Translations under genes and position numbers: made by a program | DNA from: Myxococcus sp. CA023 | Lineage (GTDB): Bacteria > Myxococcota > Myxococcia > Myxococcales > Myxococcaceae | Direction of reading: 5' to 3' | NCBI RefSeq assembly: GCF_010998615.1 | Contig: NZ_JAAEAH010000087.1 | Location: 1-39,431 of the forward strand | DNA length: 39,431 nt | The notes under the pieces: model-generated | Database searches by the model: none | What the model saw: only the letters and a program-made list of their open reading frames with translations | What the model was told of the DNA's origin: nothing | Part shown: positions 37,545 through 39,431 of the stretch, one piece after another | Numbering within the stretch: position 1 is the stretch's first letter | Layout: each line of letters opens with the position of its first letter

Positions 37545-38453
37545 ATGAGCCGAGTTGACGACGATCGCGAAGCAGCGCGCCTGGCCGAGCGCCTCCTCCA
37601 GGAGAAGAAGCTCGCCGAGGGGCAGGCCAAGAAGCGCCAGGAGGGGGCTTCCGCCTTCCAGCGGCTGATGCAGCAGGCCCAGCAGCCGCCTCCGTCGCCG
37701 GGCCCGGCGCCCGCGGAGCCCCAGCAGCAACAAGGCGGTCTGGCGCGCGCCGTCCTCGCGCGGGCCACCCAGCAGGGCAAGACGTTTGGTGAGCGGGTGC
37801 AGCAGGAACAGCAGCCCGCCATGAAGGAACTGGCCCAGCCGCAAGCCCAGGCGCAGGGCCAAGCCGCGGAGGCTCGTGGCGGCTCGCGCGCGTCGGACGC
37901 CCGGGACGCCCGGCGCACCGACGAGAAGCGAACCTCCGAGAGCCGCGAGAAGGACCTGGGCAAGGCGGAGTCCTCCCTGGGGCAGGTCAGCTCCGAGCGG
38001 GGCGCCGCCATCCGGGCGGATGCCGACGCGGGCGGCGGCAAGGGCAGTGGCGGTGGCAAGGACAAGAAGGAAGGCGGGTCGGAGTCCATCGCCCCCGGCT
38101 TCCGCTTCAACCCCGCGCTGATGGCGCCGGTGCCCGTGGCCAAGCCCAAGGACACCGCGGGTTCGGAGCGCCTGCGGGCCCTGGCCACCGAGATTGCGCA
38201 GAAGATTGTCGACCGCGTCCGCGTGGGCACCAACGCCGCGGGCAATGCGGAGTTCCAGATCGACCTGCGGGGCGACGTGCTCAGCGGACTGTCCATCAAG
38301 GTCAGCGCCCGGAATGGGAAGATTTCGGCCACCTTCAGCGGCAGCAACCGCGAGGTGCTCAAGCAGCTCGAAGGGGCCAGCGAGGGACTGCGGTCCGCGC
38401 TCAGTGGCCGTGGGCTCCGGCTTGAAGACGTGCGCTTCGAGGCGAAGGCATGA
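37545..38453 (+). CDS. sctP: T3SS length-control / specificity-switch protein SctP (FliK C-domain)
   Basis: A 302-residue protein. Residues 1-205 are disordered and rich in Gln, Ala, Arg and Glu (RLAERLLQEKKLAEGQAKKR), the usual ruler-type region. Residues 207-302 match the FliK/SctP C-terminal domain: RALATEIAQKIVDRVRVG, AEFQIDLRGDVLSGLSIKVS, then NGKISATFSGSNREVLKQLE and a final LRSALSGRGLRLEDVRFEA. In other systems this domain switches the export gate from rod/needle to late substrates, while the disordered part measures length. Retention of this gene argues that the machine builds a structure of controlled length. The stop overlaps the sctQ start (ATGA). Confidence 0.88.
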   Translation: MSRVDDDREAARLAERLLQEKKLAEGQAKKRQEGASAFQRLMQQAQQPPPSPGPAPAEPQQQQGGLARAVLARATQQGKTFGERVQQEQQPAMKELAQPQAQAQGQAAEARGGSRASDARDARRTDEKRTSESREKDLGKAESSLGQVSSERGAAIRADADAGGGKGSGGGKDKKEGGSESIAPGFRFNPALMAPVPVAKPKDTAGSERLRALATEIAQKIVDRVRVGTNAAGNAEFQIDLRGDVLSGLSIKVSARNGKISATFSGSNREVLKQLEGASEGLRSALSGRGLRLEDVRFEAKA

Positions 38454-39431
38454 GTCTCGAATCCGAGGACGAAGGATCGGGCGTCCACGAGCGCACGATG
38501 CTGGTGGACCTGCGCCAGCTCCGGCCTTCGCGCCAGGAGCCTCCGCAGGAGTCCCCGGCATCCCAGGAGCCACCCGCCAGCCATGAGCGGCGCTGGCGGC
38601 CCTTCGCTTTCCGGAACCTGGAGAAGGTCTCCCGGGCGCAGGGGCTGCTCGCGGAGCGCTTGCGGTGGCTGACGCCCGCGGACGGCACGGCGGTGGCCGT
38701 GGCGGCTCGGCTCAAGGAGCTGTTCGACGCGGAGGTGCGCCTGACGGTGGAGTCCGTCCAGGTGCGGCCCATGGCGGAGCTGCGGCGCTTCCTGGGCGAC
38801 CCCACCTTCCTGGCGGTGCTCGCGCCCGGGGCGCTCCAGGGCCGGGCGGTACTGGAGGTGGAGCTCGCGCTGGCACACGTGGCGGTGGACCTGCTGCTGG
38901 GCGGCGCCGGTGAGACGGTGGGCCTGCGGCCGCTGACGGACATCGAGGAGGGCGTGATGGCCTACGTCGTCCTCGAGGGACTCAAGCTGCTGGTGCCGGG
39001 GCTGCAGGCGGCGGTGCCGCGCCCCCGGTTGGACGGCGTGGCGCGGGGCGTGGACGAGGTCTCCGCGCGGCTGGGGGATGATGGCCCCATGTTGGCGGTC
39101 CACCTGCAAGCGACGCTGGGACCGCACAGCGGCATGGTGCGGCTGGTGGTGCCCGCGGCGGTGCTGGACGCGGCCGAGCCGGCGGTGGAGAGCACGCAGC
39201 GGCGGGCCCGGGGGAAGGCGGACCTGGAGGCCTTCGCGAGCCGCCTGTCGGCGGTGCGCAGCTGGCTGCGCGCGGAGATTGGCTCGGCGGAGATTTCCGG
39301 CCAGGACCTGGCGAGCCTGCGGGTGAAGGACGTGCTGCTGGTGGACGCGTTGTCGGCGCGCACGGACAAGGGCGAGGCGGGCACCGCGCGGCTGCGGGTG
39401 GGGAAGGGGACGGCGGGGTGGGCCGGTGCGG
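38450..39431 (+). CDS. sctQ: T3SS C-ring/sorting-platform protein SctQ (FliM/FliN family), partial
   Basis: The reading frame opens at the ATG 38450, overlaps the sctP stop by 4 bp, and runs uninterrupted to the window end (327 codons, no stop), so the C-terminus is missing. After a Pro/Glu/Ser-rich start, residues about 120-175 show the FliM-like middle motif: HVAVDLLLGGAGETVGLRPL, then TDIEEGVMAYVVLEGLKLL, comparable to the GG...LT.IE signature of FliM. From about residue 255 a first SpoA-type domain appears: SWLRAEIGSAEISGQDLASL, then VKDVLLVDAL and ARLRVGKG. The second SpoA domain should lie beyond the window. It forms the cytoplasmic pods or ring to which SctK and SctL attach. Confidence 0.92.
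   Translation, partial: MSLESEDEGSGVHERTMLVDLRQLRPSRQEPPQESPASQEPPASHERRWRPFAFRNLEKVSRAQGLLAERLRWLTPADGTAVAVAARLKELFDAEVRLTVESVQVRPMAELRRFLGDPTFLAVLAPGALQGRAVLEVELALAHVAVDLLLGGAGETVGLRPLTDIEEGVMAYVVLEGLKLLVPGLQAAVPRPRLDGVARGVDEVSARLGDDGPMLAVHLQATLGPHSGMVRLVVPAAVLDAAEPAVESTQRRARGKADLEAFASRLSAVRSWLRAEIGSAEISGQDLASLRVKDVLLVDALSARTDKGEAGTARLRVGKGTAGWAGA

Noticed and set aside
35643..38573. Long open frame of 976 codons on the minus strand across sctN-sctP
   Set aside because: It is antisense to four well-supported T3SS genes, has Arg/His/Leu-rich composition typical of the opposite frame in GC-rich DNA, and shows no domain.
37196..39127. 643-codon minus-strand frame opposite sctP/sctQ
   Set aside because: Antisense to the sctO-sctP-sctQ frames, which are joined by a start/stop overlap; Ser/Arg-rich shadow composition with no motif.

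Overview
The window looks like chromosomal DNA of a myxobacterium, most likely Myxococcus or a close relative. It is GC-rich throughout, with G or C at nearly every third codon position. It carries many lipoproteins and outer-membrane barrels, and a non-flagellar type III secretion (T3SS) cluster of the early-branching myxobacterial type. I see no tRNA, rRNA, IS element, prophage or CRISPR array. The species call is inferred from gene content and base composition.

Layout. (1) 50-12513, envelope housekeeping: a TrmJ-like RNA methyltransferase (minus); a giant thioester alpha-2-macroglobulin lipoprotein; a phospholipase-D-like protein (minus); penicillin-binding protein 1C; a CotH-family lipoprotein (minus); and a small membrane protein. 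The macroglobulin/PBP1C pair is a known trap-and-repair partnership, here split by the inserted PLD gene. (2) 12521-20127: a very large secreted peptidase/beta-propeller/outer-membrane-barrel fusion, an LVIVD-repeat lipoprotein, an EAL c-di-GMP phosphodiesterase, and a secreted low-complexity coiled-coil protein. (3) 20236-27468, minus strand: a tightly coupled six-gene operon with a GbsR/MarR-type regulator, an ABC ATPase, two FtsX/LolC-type permeases, a LolA-like periplasmic protein and an outer-membrane barrel. It has a palindromic operator/promoter candidate at one end and an intrinsic terminator at the other. It looks like a complete inner-to-outer-membrane lipid or lipoprotein export route. 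(4) 27606-28223: a small secreted Gly/Thr-rich protein.

(5) 28489-39431 (window end), plus strand: the T3SS cluster. The order is: small helical protein, needle-like protein, TPR chaperone-like protein, small disordered protein, FliA-type sigma factor, SctI rod, SctJ ring lipoprotein, FliG-like protein in the SctK position, SctL, SctN ATPase, SctO, SctP and SctQ (cut by the window end). This matches the Yersinia/Pseudomonas E-F-G-H-I-J-K-L-N-O-P-Q order. It also matches the flagellar E-F-G-H-I-J-K-M order, because a FliG-like protein follows the ring protein and a flagellar-type sigma factor sits inside the cluster.

The most interesting points are: a candidate needle subunit with a glycine-rich insertion in a system usually described as needle-less and secretin-less; the FliG-like protein with a long repeat-expanded tail; the sigma factor with an exact sigma28-type GCCGATAA box upstream of the needle gene; and a hairpin plus T-run between the rod and ring genes that could separate expression of the two halves.
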